Assembly (NCBI GenBank): GCA_030614915.1
Contig: JAUXAG010000005.1
Coordinates: forward strand, 62,001 to 126,000
Origin: Actinomycetes bacterium
GTDB lineage: Bacteria > Planctomycetota > Phycisphaerae > JAACET01
Direction of reading: 5' to 3'
DNA: 64,000 nucleotides
The number at the start of each line of letters is the position of its first letter. Position 1 is the stretch's first letter. Positions 31,660-41,658 of this stretch are shown piece after piece. The translations under genes were made by a program, and so were the position numbers. The notes below the pieces were generated by a model. It did no database searches. It had not been told where the DNA came from and was given only the letters and a program-made list of their open reading frames with translations.

Positions 31660-33747
31660 TTACATTTTCCCCAAGATTGAATTCAAATCTGCACTTTGCT
31701 CTTGTCCAGAACTGGCCCAGATCCATGATACCGTGTTTGCTTGGCTCAGGCAGGCGCTCTTGATCACCTCGCCAAGGCTGACCAGCGTCGCAAATCTGAC
31801 CGGAAGCTCTGCACACGCCGAACAAACCAACACAGGCGCCGGCCGACGATCGCCATAATGTAGAGACTGCCAGCCGATGGGTCTATCATCCCCCCTGAAG
31901 CATTTACAGCCGATCTCATTGTCGCACGCTATAACAGCCAGGCCGACGAGGCCGGCTTCAGTGTTCAGAGTCAGCTGATTATCGGATAGCTGATAGCCAC
32001 TGTCGCAAACCTGCCAAAACAGCTCCAGCTCATGTCTACCTGATCCGAGCAGATCATCCACAATGATCCAGCAGTCGTCCGACCAGGACAGAACCGTTCG
32101 ACGATGGACTAAATTCTGGCCTTTCCTGTGATAGCCATAATGCTCGCCTTGCATCAGCTTGCTACCGTGGCCGCTGTTATACGTGGTGAGCTTGGCTTTG
32201 GTCCAGTCAAACCACATGAATCGCGAGGCCCTTGTCATCTGGTCTGCCCCGTCCACGGTTATGGTGTTATGCGCAGCCGTCGAAGGAAAATAGCTTTCCC
32301 ACGGCTCGTCAGAAGTGTACATGTACGTTCCCGAGTCGCGCAAAATGTTCTGACCTTTCCACCACAAATCCAGGTGTAGCATATCCGCATGGCTCGGACG
32401 CTCGGTGAAGCTGTGGCAGCGCATCATCGCCCAACTGTCTTTGTTGCGCAGGCTGTAATAGCCGCGGGATGTATAGGCCTTGCTTTCTCGCGTAGCCGGC
32501 TTCAGTAGACTTCTCAGGGCGTCCGCCCCAAAGAACCAGAGCGTATCTTCATCCCATGGGCCAGGCTCGTAAAGCCTGACGTGGTTCAGCAGATAGTTCG
32601 TTGCCTGCAACACCGGCCGATAGTCAAGATAGCCGCAACTGTTAAGCACAATGATCAGGGCTCCATCGTTAGCACCATAATTCGGAACTCTGCCGCTGTC
32701 GTCCTGCATCTGGTATAGAAACTCAACAGCCCGGCGCACTCGCGAGACTAATTCGTCAGAAAATGAATCGTTATTCAGTTGGGCCAATCGTATTACCCAA
32801 AGAAAATCCTGCAGCATCAGACGATGATAATTCATCGAATGCTGAATATAAGAGCCATCCAGGCGAATTTGCTTCAATCCCTCAGCAGTGAGAACCTTCT
32901 TGCCGATCCTGACCCAACGAGCCGAATGTTTGAACTCGGGGAATAATATTCCTGCTGTATAAAGCCCAGCTGCTTCGGTTAATGAGTGATTTGTTTGCGT
33001 TGAGATCGCGAAGTCTATATTCTTCTCAATCCGACCCGCGTGAACACCGATGCCCGTGACAAGTTTTATTTTTCTCTCGACCGTGCTGGCCCGAGCCTCC
33101 CACAGTGCATATAAAGCAAAACACATCGCCATAAGCCGAATGGCACATTCCTGCCCGCAAGCGTAGTTGGGTCCCATGTTCGGCTGATTCGCCTCAAGCC
33201 AGGACTCAAAAAGCTGCCAAAACTTCTCCGCGTACTTATTATCTCGCGTGGCCGCATAGGCCCGCACCAATGTGTAAGCCCAGGCAAAACGCGACGGCTC
33301 CCAGATAAATTTGATATCCCCCACTCTCGGATCGAACACATTAATGTCACACCAATGCGCCGCCGGATCGACTCTCTGGCCGTTCAGAGGATTTACAAAC
33401 CAGTCGGGATCAGAGCCCAGACTGTGCCACTTGTCGAAAAAATACTGAAACCTGTTTTGTAAAACTTTGTCGGCCGCAGCAATGACCGCTGGGTCGGGCT
33501 GCGGTAGCTCGCCGGGTTCAAAAAAGAAACGCCGACCATTTGCCTTATGCCTCTGTAAGAAGGCCTCAGGTCGGGAATCCGCCGAGGGACAAAGCAAATC
33601 AGCAAGCGCTATTTGTGACCAGCTCTGAGCGGGAAAACTGCGCTTCAACAGACCCAGCTTCTTGCGCAAGGCATACTGAACCCGAAACACACAGAACCCT
33701 AACCCCTTATGCCTAATAATGTTATACGCTCTGCGGAACTTGGCCAC
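31660..33747 (-). CDS. heparinase II/III-like polysaccharide lyase
   Basis: In this 695-residue protein an N-terminal alpha/alpha toroid (about 60-390, with QTNHSLTEAAGLYTAG containing the Asn-His pair) is followed by a beta-sandwich domain. The latter starts near SRGYYSLRNKDSWAMMRC and includes HADMLHLDLWWKGQNILRDSGTYMY and AHNTITVDG, the heparinase II/III C-terminal signature. Such lyases cut uronic-acid-containing chains by beta-elimination. No signal peptide is obvious. Its place inside an assembly operon suggests editing or release of the operon's own polymer. The start is GTG. The pairing with the next dehydrogenase is common in uronate capsule loci. Confidence 0.92.
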   Translation of the reverse strand: MAKFRRAYNIIRHKGLGFCVFRVQYALRKKLGLLKRSFPAQSWSQIALADLLCPSADSRPEAFLQRHKANGRRFFFEPGELPQPDPAVIAAADKVLQNRFQYFFDKWHSLGSDPDWFVNPLNGQRVDPAAHWCDINVFDPRVGDIKFIWEPSRFAWAYTLVRAYAATRDNKYAEKFWQLFESWLEANQPNMGPNYACGQECAIRLMAMCFALYALWEARASTVERKIKLVTGIGVHAGRIEKNIDFAISTQTNHSLTEAAGLYTAGILFPEFKHSARWVRIGKKVLTAEGLKQIRLDGSYIQHSMNYHRLMLQDFLWVIRLAQLNNDSFSDELVSRVRRAVEFLYQMQDDSGRVPNYGANDGALIIVLNSCGYLDYRPVLQATNYLLNHVRLYEPGPWDEDTLWFFGADALRSLLKPATRESKAYTSRGYYSLRNKDSWAMMRCHSFTERPSHADMLHLDLWWKGQNILRDSGTYMYTSDEPWESYFPSTAAHNTITVDGADQMTRASRFMWFDWTKAKLTTYNSGHGSKLMQGEHYGYHRKGQNLVHRRTVLSWSDDCWIIVDDLLGSGRHELELFWQVCDSGYQLSDNQLTLNTEAGLVGLAVIACDNEIGCKCFRGDDRPIGWQSLHYGDRRPAPVLVCSACAELPVRFATLVSLGEVIKSACLSQANTVSWIWASSGQEQSADLNSILGKM

Positions 33748-33753
33748 GCTTGT

Positions 33754-35901
33754 TTATTCTATCTTTAGAACTTGGCCTGTCCTTGCTGACTCGACTGCCA
33801 GGAAGCTGGCCAAAGTGACATTCTCAATCTCGCTAAAAGACATCAGTGGTTCACCCCCGGATACTGTGCGTTTGATAAACTGGCCATATTCATTATGATG
33901 ACCCTTGTCTTGTCGCCAGAGGTTCATCTGCCTGAAATTGCTCCAGCCGAAGCCTCTCAATTTTCTAAAATTATCCAGATGAAGAACTTTACCGTCGCAG
34001 AATAATTCCACGGTTTCTTTGGGATAGCGTTTATGGCCGTTGGCGAAATAATGCAGGCTTCCGACTGAGCCGTCAGAGAAACCGAGTGTTATGCTCATTT
34101 TGTCGTCGCGAATCTCCACCCCGGAATCCCGGCCAACCATGGTAGCGCTCACGGAGACTATTGGTGCACCTACAATATAACTCATCAAATCTAGCCAATG
34201 GCAGCCCTCGCCGATTATACGCCCCCCGCCGACATTTTTGTCCTGCACCCAACTGTCCGCGGGGATAGCACCGGCGTTTACTAGACAAGTCATACATACC
34301 GGCCCATTTCTAGCTGCAATCAAGGACTGCATCTTCTGGACATGCGGGGAAAACCTCCGATTGAAGCCTACTAATAGTTGTTTGTTTTGCGCTTGTTGAT
34401 AGGCCTGCTTTATTTCTATGAGTTGGTCCCGATTGAGACACAACGGTTTTTCGACAGCTACGTGTTTGCCCGCCTGCAGGGCCTCAATGACCATAGGCGC
34501 ATGCAGATCGTGCCGGGTCGTTATGATAACGGTGTTTATCTCCGGATCGCTAAACAATTGCCGGTAGTCGTTGGTCGTTTGCTCAAACCCGAATTTCCGC
34601 CCAGCATGAGCCCCTGCGACACCGTTAATGTCGGCCACGGTCCTGAGTCTTGCCCCAATGGGCTTTAGTGCAGGCAGTAGGGTCATTTTGGCGAAATTGC
34701 CTGCCCCAATCAATCCCACCACCGCCTGCGGTATAGCCGCTGATCTGACCAATTCAGCCGGTGTCTTTACCGTATGATCTCTGGCTGGCGTTTCTTTGGG
34801 GTAGGTCAGAATAAGCGCTAGTGTGCTGCTGTCTTCGGTCAGTGTCTGATAGGCCCGGCTCGCTTGCTCCAAAGGAATGCGCTCGCTGATAAGCTCTTTG
34901 ACTTTCAAATCGCCGCGAGCCAGACTACCGAGAACTGCTTCGAAATTACGCTGCTCTGTCCAGCGCACAAAGCCCAGAGGATAATCCTGACCTTTCTGTT
35001 CGTAATTACTGTCATATCTGCCGGGGCCGTAGGAGCAGGAGACCTGAAAGCTTAATTCCTTTTCATAGAAGTCTGCCCGGTCCAGATTCAAATCCACCAC
35101 ACCTACAAGGACTATCCGACCACGCTTGCGACACATCTGAGCCGATTGATGAACTATCGAATCCCCCTTGGCAGAGGCAGTTATAAGCACACCATCAACA
35201 CCACTGGCGCCTGACTTGGCTATCGCCGAAGCAACTGCATCCGCACCAGCAGTAACGTCAATAATCTCAGCTCCAAATCGCTCAGCTAGATCGAGCCTTT
35301 TCCTGTTGATGTCTATTCCGACGACCTTACAACCGCAGCTTTTGAGTAGCTGCACGCAGATAAGTCCTATTAGACCCAGACCGAAGACCACGATGGTTTC
35401 GCCAAGGGTCGGTTTCATTAGCCTTATCCCCTGCAGGCCGATGGAGGCTAACACTGTAAAGGCTGCTTCTTCATCGCTCACGCAGTCGGGTACTTTCGCA
35501 CAGAGGTTCTTAGGCACACACACAATCTCAGCGTGCGGACCGTTACTTGCGACCCGATCGCCGACTTCGAAACCTTCGACGCCTTGGCCAACCTCTAGTA
35601 CTGTACCGCAATTGCAGTACCCTAGCGGCAACGGCTCGTCGAGACGGCTAAAGACCGCTTCGAGCGTAGGCAGCAGACCGTCAGTTTTTATCTTATCGAG
35701 AACCTGCTTGACCTTGTCCGGCTGCGAGCGGGCCTTAGCCAGTAGTGAACCCTTGCCGAACTCCACCAGCATGCGTTCCGTCCCAGCCGAGATCAGGCTC
35801 GCCCGCGTCTGAATGAGAACGCTAGTGCGGCCCAGCCCGGGGGCGGGAACGTCTTCGACTTTTGTCTCACCCGATCGGAGATTCTGGAGTATCTGTTTCA
35901 T
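33754..35901 (-). CDS. two-domain oxidoreductase: zinc-type alcohol dehydrogenase fused to Gfo/Idh/MocA
   Basis: In this 715-residue fusion, residues 1-350 are an MDR-type dehydrogenase. It has GERVASNGPHAE-like catalytic-domain features and a Rossmann motif VFGLGLIGLICVQLL near 172. Residues ~385-715 are a Gfo/Idh/MocA domain with VGLIGAGNFAKM and the EKPLCLN motif (Lys in EKP is catalytic in this family). Such fusions recur next to heparinase-like genes in capsule clusters and probably act on a nucleotide sugar. The gene ends 6 bases before the heparinase-like gene. A 33-residue ORF at 57772 resembles the first residues of this kind of protein. Confidence 0.9.
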   Translation of the reverse strand: MKQILQNLRSGETKVEDVPAPGLGRTSVLIQTRASLISAGTERMLVEFGKGSLLAKARSQPDKVKQVLDKIKTDGLLPTLEAVFSRLDEPLPLGYCNCGTVLEVGQGVEGFEVGDRVASNGPHAEIVCVPKNLCAKVPDCVSDEEAAFTVLASIGLQGIRLMKPTLGETIVVFGLGLIGLICVQLLKSCGCKVVGIDINRKRLDLAERFGAEIIDVTAGADAVASAIAKSGASGVDGVLITASAKGDSIVHQSAQMCRKRGRIVLVGVVDLNLDRADFYEKELSFQVSCSYGPGRYDSNYEQKGQDYPLGFVRWTEQRNFEAVLGSLARGDLKVKELISERIPLEQASRAYQTLTEDSSTLALILTYPKETPARDHTVKTPAELVRSAAIPQAVVGLIGAGNFAKMTLLPALKPIGARLRTVADINGVAGAHAGRKFGFEQTTNDYRQLFSDPEINTVIITTRHDLHAPMVIEALQAGKHVAVEKPLCLNRDQLIEIKQAYQQAQNKQLLVGFNRRFSPHVQKMQSLIAARNGPVCMTCLVNAGAIPADSWVQDKNVGGGRIIGEGCHWLDLMSYIVGAPIVSVSATMVGRDSGVEIRDDKMSITLGFSDGSVGSLHYFANGHKRYPKETVELFCDGKVLHLDNFRKLRGFGWSNFRQMNLWRQDKGHHNEYGQFIKRTVSGGEPLMSFSEIENVTLASFLAVESARTGQVLKIE

Positions 35902-35922
35902 AAAGGTGGTTCCCTATTCGAT

Positions 35923-37341
35923 CTAAAACGCTTCATTCGTTCCTGACGGAAGGTACTGATCCCGAAACACCCGGGACACAATCTGTCGGAACTTGCCATT
36001 GGCCTCACGCGGAATAGCTTGGAGATATTCGAACTGTATGCCAATTTCATTTCCCAAATACCGCCTCATGCCAGCAAGAAAGGACTCTTCATCCCTGGAA
36101 GTATATCCAGGCGAACGGACGATCTTGACCGTGACAGAAGAGAGCTCATTCTGAATCAATTGGGCTTCCTCGATCTTGGCGGAATCCTTGAACAGAAAAT
36201 CAAGGCGGCCCATCTGGCGCCCATCCGGGGTTATGATGTATGATTCTATACGACCGTCGATTTTCTCAACTGTTGGGGACTGCCGACCGCATGAACAAGG
36301 CAGCTCTGACAATGTGGCAATATCACCAATGTTATAACGAATCAGGGGCATTGCCATATTCCGAAATCCAGTACATACGATCCGCCGCACGTTCGAAGGC
36401 ATTCCCTCCAGCGGAAGGAACTCCACCACCCCAAACTCCATATCGACATGGTACGTATGTTTCTCACACTCACTAATATTGCTGCACTGTTCTGATGCAC
36501 CATACTGATCAGCCAATTCTGTTTGTAACGCCTGTTCGATAGTCAGCCGTTGGTGGGGAAGCACTGTCTCAGCACCGGTTACCGTCACTCTCGGTGGATG
36601 CTTCAGTACGATACCATTTTGCAAAAGATATGATGCCAAAAGATACAATGCCGAGGGATACCCGCTGTAATAAGCCACTTGGCGTTTCTGCAGGTAGCTT
36701 ACTAAAATCGGCATATTCTGCTTGGTCATATGATGAACTGATACGTACGTCTGATGCATCGGCAAATTGCGCCGCCAAAAAGGTGGGTCCATTGTGCTTA
36801 GAGGAACAACACTTCGGCCCGCGAAAACTATGAATGAGTCATTCAGCTTCAAGCCGAAACGCTGTCTATGTCGCCACCAGATAGCCCATTGCCAGGGCTG
36901 GGTATCAACATCGGATACTAAACTTAAGGCAGTGCCTGTTGTCCCTCCTGTGTGACCATAAACCACTCGTTTCCTCGGCCATTCTTTGGACTGCAAGTCA
37001 CGGAAATGTCTACGGATAGTTTGCTTTTTGAGAATCGGCAGTTTAGACAGATCGTCAACCGTGCGAATATCCTTGGGGGTTAGTTTCCTTTCATCAAATA
37101 TCTCGCGATAATAAGGAACAGTGTCATAAGCATGTTTCACTATTCGCTGCAGTTGTTCGTTCTGATAAGAACGTAATTCTTTAAGAGACCACCACTGCGA
37201 TTGCTCCAGAAAACGTAGCGCCTTATGAAATGTGTTATTATAACGACTTCGACGCATCTTGATGCCAGCGTGACTGCAGGCGACATTCTGCGCCCATATA
37301 GGCAACTTGGAGTAAATTCGGAACGCTCTTGAATCTGCCAT
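35923..37341 (-). CDS. CapK/PaaK-like adenylate-forming enzyme
   Basis: In this 472-residue member of the phenylacetate-CoA ligase/CapK family, the P-loop YGHTGGTTGT is at about 128-137. ADQYGASEQC, about 283-292, is the A5-type acyl-binding motif, and RYNIGDIATL at about 338 includes the ribose-binding Asp. The C-terminal lid domain ends with EANGKFRQIV, which carries the catalytic Lys. CapK proteins occur in polysaccharide loci and may activate an acyl or amino acid group for attachment to sugar. The exact substrate is unknown. It precedes the two-domain dehydrogenase by 21 bases. Confidence 0.9.
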   Translation of the reverse strand: MADSRAFRIYSKLPIWAQNVACSHAGIKMRRSRYNNTFHKALRFLEQSQWWSLKELRSYQNEQLQRIVKHAYDTVPYYREIFDERKLTPKDIRTVDDLSKLPILKKQTIRRHFRDLQSKEWPRKRVVYGHTGGTTGTALSLVSDVDTQPWQWAIWWRHRQRFGLKLNDSFIVFAGRSVVPLSTMDPPFWRRNLPMHQTYVSVHHMTKQNMPILVSYLQKRQVAYYSGYPSALYLLASYLLQNGIVLKHPPRVTVTGAETVLPHQRLTIEQALQTELADQYGASEQCSNISECEKHTYHVDMEFGVVEFLPLEGMPSNVRRIVCTGFRNMAMPLIRYNIGDIATLSELPCSCGRQSPTVEKIDGRIESYIITPDGRQMGRLDFLFKDSAKIEEAQLIQNELSSVTVKIVRSPGYTSRDEESFLAGMRRYLGNEIGIQFEYLQAIPREANGKFRQIVSRVFRDQYLPSGTNEAF

Positions 37342-37497
37342 GTTTATCTCTTTCGAATGCTGTTACTGGCGACGATCAGGCTGCCAGAAGCCACGCATCA
37401 GGCCTGTCGCCAATACCCAGGACAAAGCAGCGCCCCAGCGCGAACGCGGGCAGAGAATACCAGGATGCGAACATCCTGGGCAAGGAAGCTGAGGCAC

Positions 37498-38655
37498 CTA
37501 GGTTTGTCCACCATTTGAGCTGACCAGTTCCTCCAGTTCGTGCAGGGCGATAGCTACAATATCATCCCACGAGCGAAACAACGTCTGCAAGCGAGATTTC
37601 CCTTTCTCCACTAGGTCTTCTCGCAAATGAGGCTCGTTCTTTAGCCTCAAAATGGTGTTTTTGATCGACTCCGGGCTCCAGGGATCGCAGTATATAGCGG
37701 CATCCCCGCATATCTCATGGGCGAAGTCCAGGTCACTGGTGATGGTGGGACAACCGAAGTGCATCGCCTCTATATACGTCCCGCTGAAGGACTCCAGCAG
37801 CGTCGGGAAAAACATCCCGTCGGAGTGCTCGAAGTAGCCGGCCAGTTCCGTCTGCGGTACGACTCCAACACTCTTGATCTGCGAGGCAAGGCGATTCCTG
37901 GATATTGATCGGAGGAATCTGCGAGCAGCCTTGCCCTGTTCGGGACAAACGGTCAGGATCACAGTCACGTCCTGTAGTTCGTCGCGATACTGGGCGAAGG
38001 TCTTGACAATGCCCTCCAGGTTCTTGTGGGGTGCGTATCCTGTCAGGCAGAATAGCACGAAACGACCTTCAAGTTCGGCGAAAACAGCCGGCCGGTTCTT
38101 TGCGCTGCTTTGAAGGGTCTTAGTGGATACGGCATTTGGGAAGAGCTTAACGGGCTTGCAAAACCGATAGGTCTTGATGAACCGCCTTCTCATCGTCTCT
38201 GTCTGACAGAAGACCATGTCCATGCGAGGTAATTGCAGGCGCAAATGGAGGCTCCGCAGCCAGCGGTTGATCTTCTGTCGGAGCGGAATCGGACCGGCAT
38301 GCTTCGTCGGATAGATGCGGTGAGAATTATGCACGAGAATGGCTGCCGGGCAACCAGGTCGGCGCACACCCATATTCCCCAACCCGAGGACCACGTCCGG
38401 CCGGAATGCCCGCACCTTTTCCGACAGCCGATACCTGTCATAGCGCAGGCGGCGCACAACGCCCCCCCCGCCAACATACATCTCCACTTGGCAGTTGGGC
38501 AAGACCCGGCACAGGTCATGATAGCCCCGCTCGGCGGGGATCGACACGAAATACTCATGCTCAGGAGCAATCCGCCCAAGAGCAGCCAAGATGTTCTGCC
38601 CAACTGAGGCCCCACCGCCGACACGAAGGTTGTGGGCGAGAATCGCGATTCTCAT
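37498..38655 (-). CDS. GT4 family glycosyltransferase
   Basis: This 385-residue GT-B enzyme begins MRIAILAHNLRVGGGASVG, the usual GT4 acceptor-domain start. Its C-terminal donor domain includes LFCLTGYAPHKNLEGIV (about 212-228) and PTLLESFSGTYIEAMHFGCP (about 293-312), the E-x7-E motif. It ends with RLQTLFRSWDDIV, as in GT4 enzymes. The start overlaps the stop of the upstream glycosyltransferase (ATGA), so the two are translated together. The sugar specificity cannot be read from sequence. Confidence 0.92.
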   Translation of the reverse strand: MRIAILAHNLRVGGGASVGQNILAALGRIAPEHEYFVSIPAERGYHDLCRVLPNCQVEMYVGGGGVVRRLRYDRYRLSEKVRAFRPDVVLGLGNMGVRRPGCPAAILVHNSHRIYPTKHAGPIPLRQKINRWLRSLHLRLQLPRMDMVFCQTETMRRRFIKTYRFCKPVKLFPNAVSTKTLQSSAKNRPAVFAELEGRFVLFCLTGYAPHKNLEGIVKTFAQYRDELQDVTVILTVCPEQGKAARRFLRSISRNRLASQIKSVGVVPQTELAGYFEHSDGMFFPTLLESFSGTYIEAMHFGCPTITSDLDFAHEICGDAAIYCDPWSPESIKNTILRLKNEPHLREDLVEKGKSRLQTLFRSWDDIVAIALHELEELVSSNGGQT

Positions 38656-39845
38656 TGATCCAAGCCTTTGCTAGCACAGTCGTTAAGAAGATGCTCATAG
38701 AGCCGAAGATAGGAAGCTGAAATGTTTTCCCAAGTCCAACCTTGGACCATTTGCTTGGCATTTAGGCCCATTTTATGAGCCTCGGCTGGAAAAGAAATCA
38801 TGTACTCAACAGCTCGTCGAAATCCTGGAATGTCTCCATTCATGATGCAGAAACCCGTAAGATAGTCCATTAGTACGGATTTGCCAATTCCGGTAGGAGT
38901 ACCTATTACGGGTACACCCAACGTCATGGGCTCCAGGAAATTATGTCCGAAGGTCTCATACCGGCTTCCGACAATAGCCGCTCGACATTGCAACACTACC
39001 CACGGCACCCACTTCCGGTCAATTCGTCCGGGGAGAACGATTTGTCCCGACAAGCCAAGCTGCCTAATTCGTAAGCCTATAAAATCTTTTTCCTTCCCTT
39101 CGCCGGCAAAGACAAATCGAACATTAGAGTTTCTTCGAAGAAGAGGCTCTATAGCTTTGAGAATCCAATGATGTCCTTTGTTTTTTGAGAAGTTGGCCAG
39201 ATAAACAAAATTGCAATGGCCGTCTTGTCCGAAAAACGAATGTAGGTCCGGATCGCCAACCGGAACATCCGGCGATCGTACATTTACAGCAATATCTGCT
39301 TCGAGGCCAAGAGGGATGAAACCAGCCCTCTTTCCCTTCAGTAATCTTGCAGAACCGATAAAGAGATCGGCGGTTGCAGAAGATTGAAATATGGTGAAGT
39401 CCACATATCGTCGATAGGCCAGAGACTGAACAAAACTGGCAACGTATCTCTGCCAGCCTCGTCCAAGCCGGAATGAATGTGTCGTAACCACCACCGGCAT
39501 CTTGCTGCCATAGTGCTTCTTGAGTTTTCGTAATGCCAATACATTACGAACGCCTTGTACCTGAACGACTGCCATACCGCATTGTTCAAGTATTCCGCCC
39601 ACACATTTGGTCAGGGAGTCCCGCAGATCCGGAACAATGTGGATATCTTCTTTAGGAAATCTGCTTTTGAGCATATCCAGAAGACCTGGGTTCTGCTCTT
39701 TGGGGGTAGTCACGATTTGCAGGCGAAACCCTCGCTCCCTAGCTTGTCCTTGCATTGCGCAAAGACAATGTGTATTGTGAAATGTTAGGCCTTGCCCATG
39801 ACAAGCAGGAAGGAAAATTGCTGTCTTCTTCCTCAAATCCTTCAT
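38652..39845 (-). CDS. GT4 family glycosyltransferase
   Basis: This 397-residue GT-B enzyme has an N-terminal HGQGLTFHNTH acceptor-side start. The donor domain has YLANFSKNKGHHWILKAI and FAGEGKEKDFIGL, then GSRYETFGHNFLEPMTLGVPVIG with the conserved Glu pair. It overlaps the next gene by 4 bases. A 480-base poorly coding stretch separates it from the upstream glycosyltransferase and includes a possible gene remnant. The donor and acceptor are unknown. Confidence 0.9.
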   Translation of the reverse strand: MKDLRKKTAIFLPACHGQGLTFHNTHCLCAMQGQARERGFRLQIVTTPKEQNPGLLDMLKSRFPKEDIHIVPDLRDSLTKCVGGILEQCGMAVVQVQGVRNVLALRKLKKHYGSKMPVVVTTHSFRLGRGWQRYVASFVQSLAYRRYVDFTIFQSSATADLFIGSARLLKGKRAGFIPLGLEADIAVNVRSPDVPVGDPDLHSFFGQDGHCNFVYLANFSKNKGHHWILKAIEPLLRRNSNVRFVFAGEGKEKDFIGLRIRQLGLSGQIVLPGRIDRKWVPWVVLQCRAAIVGSRYETFGHNFLEPMTLGVPVIGTPTGIGKSVLMDYLTGFCIMNGDIPGFRRAVEYMISFPAEAHKMGLNAKQMVQGWTWENISASYLRLYEHLLNDCASKGLDQ

Positions 39846-39985
39846 CGTGTTACCTTTTCGACATGGGACGACAGCCCGTCCGTCGATCCTGACCTATCGT
39901 AGCTCAATTCATTGCTTGACTATCGCAGCCACTAGGGCCCTGAGCAGGCGAGGGTATTCTCTGGGCCAGATCATTGGAGGCGCCC

Positions 39986-40327
39986 TCAACCGAGAATCGC
40001 TCTGCCGAGAGCCTTGACCAAACGGACACAGTCCGACGGAAACAACACAGGAAAGACTGCCAGACGACGGGCCAACTGCCGACAACCCTCGAGCCATTTT
40101 CGTTCCCGGAAGGCTCCTGCAGAGAGGTTCATCCTGATGCGAGCCTGGTAGTATATTGCGACCCATCTGCCATGCTCTGCGCGGATGTGCGCGACATGGG
40201 ACTCGCGAAACGGGGCTGCCTGCGCTGATAGTATTTTAGTGAGGTCTTGTCCCAAAGATAACGGGGAGTCAGATGTCTGTACTGACGATGACCTATGGCA
40301 AACTCCTAACAGCTCTCTTCTAAACAT
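39986..40327 (-). pseudogene. possible remnant of a glycosyltransferase C-terminus
   Basis: This 113-codon frame starts directly after the stop of the upstream glycosyltransferase (TAG then ATG). Its second half (IYYQARIRMNLSAGAFRERKWLEGCRQLARRLAVFP) has the helical, Arg-rich look of a GT2 C-terminal tail. The first half does not look like a catalytic domain. Downstream bases to 39846 contain no gene. It is either a decayed glycosyltransferase or a small unknown protein; a shadow is also possible. Confidence 0.35.
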
Positions 40328-41440
40328 CTACATGTGAAGACTTACCCGATCCATGATGGAACGCATGATATTACGGGTATCAATACTATCGTATAGTCGC
40401 TGTGCGGCTTGACTGAATGAATCATATTTGTCGTCAATCTCCCTTAATGCCGACGCTATTTGCCTGCTATCTTGTATGTCTACGCATAGTCCAGCCCCGT
40501 TTGCCTGTACATCCAACTGGAGCGGAGGCAAGTCGTTGCAGAGCATGGGCAACCCGAACCCAGCATACTCCCAAGTCTTATTAGGAGCACAAAAAACATT
40601 ATTGAGACGCTCATAGGAATATGTAACTACTCCAATATACGCGTGGCTGGTTATCTGAAGGTGGTAGGGAGCGACCACCTTCGGAATGTAGATGAGGCTT
40701 GGATAACTCTTTCTAAGGTTTTCCAAATACTCTTTGTCTGCTGTTCCCATAGCAGCGAATCGCCAACCATCGTCCATAGTCTGGACTGCCTCAGCAACAA
40801 ACCTCAGTTCCCTGAAAGGCGAAATGCCACCTTGATATAGAACAATCTTCTCATCCCCCCTTAGTCTTGCCAGCATGTCTCGGGCACGCTCGTCTTCAAT
40901 CTCAAGATTAGATCGACGTGGATGGTTGGCTGGTTTGTTGGGAAGCACAAGCGGTGTTTGTTTCAGGCTGTACCACGATCTGAATATGCCGGCTCTGCAG
41001 ATTTGAGGAACCACAACACAACTTGCGCCACGAGCATATTTAGCCAACATGCGGCGATAAAGAGGATATTTGTCATAAAGCTCACGTATCTGCAAGACGT
41101 AATGTCGTCGAAGCAGCCTCTTCCCTAACGCCAGAGCTGTGTCACCAGTGCTGATCCAAAGAACAGCCTCCTCAGTCTTCTGACCAATCTGACTCCACGC
41201 TCTCTTTGCAAACGTTCTCCAGAAGTGAGCCTTCTTCAGAACGGTTGAAGGAAATGGTTCAAACTCCGGCATGAGATCTATGATATTTATTCCCTTTTCT
41301 GCAAATGCAGCCTTCGTCTGGGGCTCTGAGCGAGAGGTGATGACTTCAACATCATGCCCCAGTTCCTTAATCACGATTGGTAATGCCATAATTGCCGCCA
41401 ACGACTCAAACACAGTTTTGCATAAGACAATCAGTTTCAT
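40328..41440 (-). CDS. GT4-like glycosyltransferase
   Basis: This 370-residue GT-B-type protein begins MKLIVLCKTVFESLAAIMAL, with a VLYQGGISPFRELRFVAEAV donor-domain start (about 204-223). It then has MGTADKEYL and APNKTWEYAGFGLPMLCNDLPPL (about 292-314), a variant of the E-x7-E region. ATG 41440 has GGAG about 7 bases upstream; frames open to 41521 add residues in the upstream gap. Substrates are unknown. The gap before it (41441-41658) shows no gene. Confidence 0.85.
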   Translation of the reverse strand: MKLIVLCKTVFESLAAIMALPIVIKELGHDVEVITSRSEPQTKAAFAEKGINIIDLMPEFEPFPSTVLKKAHFWRTFAKRAWSQIGQKTEEAVLWISTGDTALALGKRLLRRHYVLQIRELYDKYPLYRRMLAKYARGASCVVVPQICRAGIFRSWYSLKQTPLVLPNKPANHPRRSNLEIEDERARDMLARLRGDEKIVLYQGGISPFRELRFVAEAVQTMDDGWRFAAMGTADKEYLENLRKSYPSLIYIPKVVAPYHLQITSHAYIGVVTYSYERLNNVFCAPNKTWEYAGFGLPMLCNDLPPLQLDVQANGAGLCVDIQDSRQIASALREIDDKYDSFSQAAQRLYDSIDTRNIMRSIMDRVSLHM

Positions 41441-41658
41441 AAACCATCTCCATGTGTTACAGGCTCCATAAATGCTGGCTGAAAGCCTGTGAGGAATAAT
41501 CCACACTTTCCTTACCAGCAAAATTCACGTTGATTGATTACAGCTATCAGCATTTTCAAGTACCGGTCTGATGCTATATTGTTCGTTCCACATTGCGACA
41601 ATACGAAGATTTCGGCGCTGCAGCACGAAAAGCAGAATGCCCTCAAGCTGCGCGGAAG

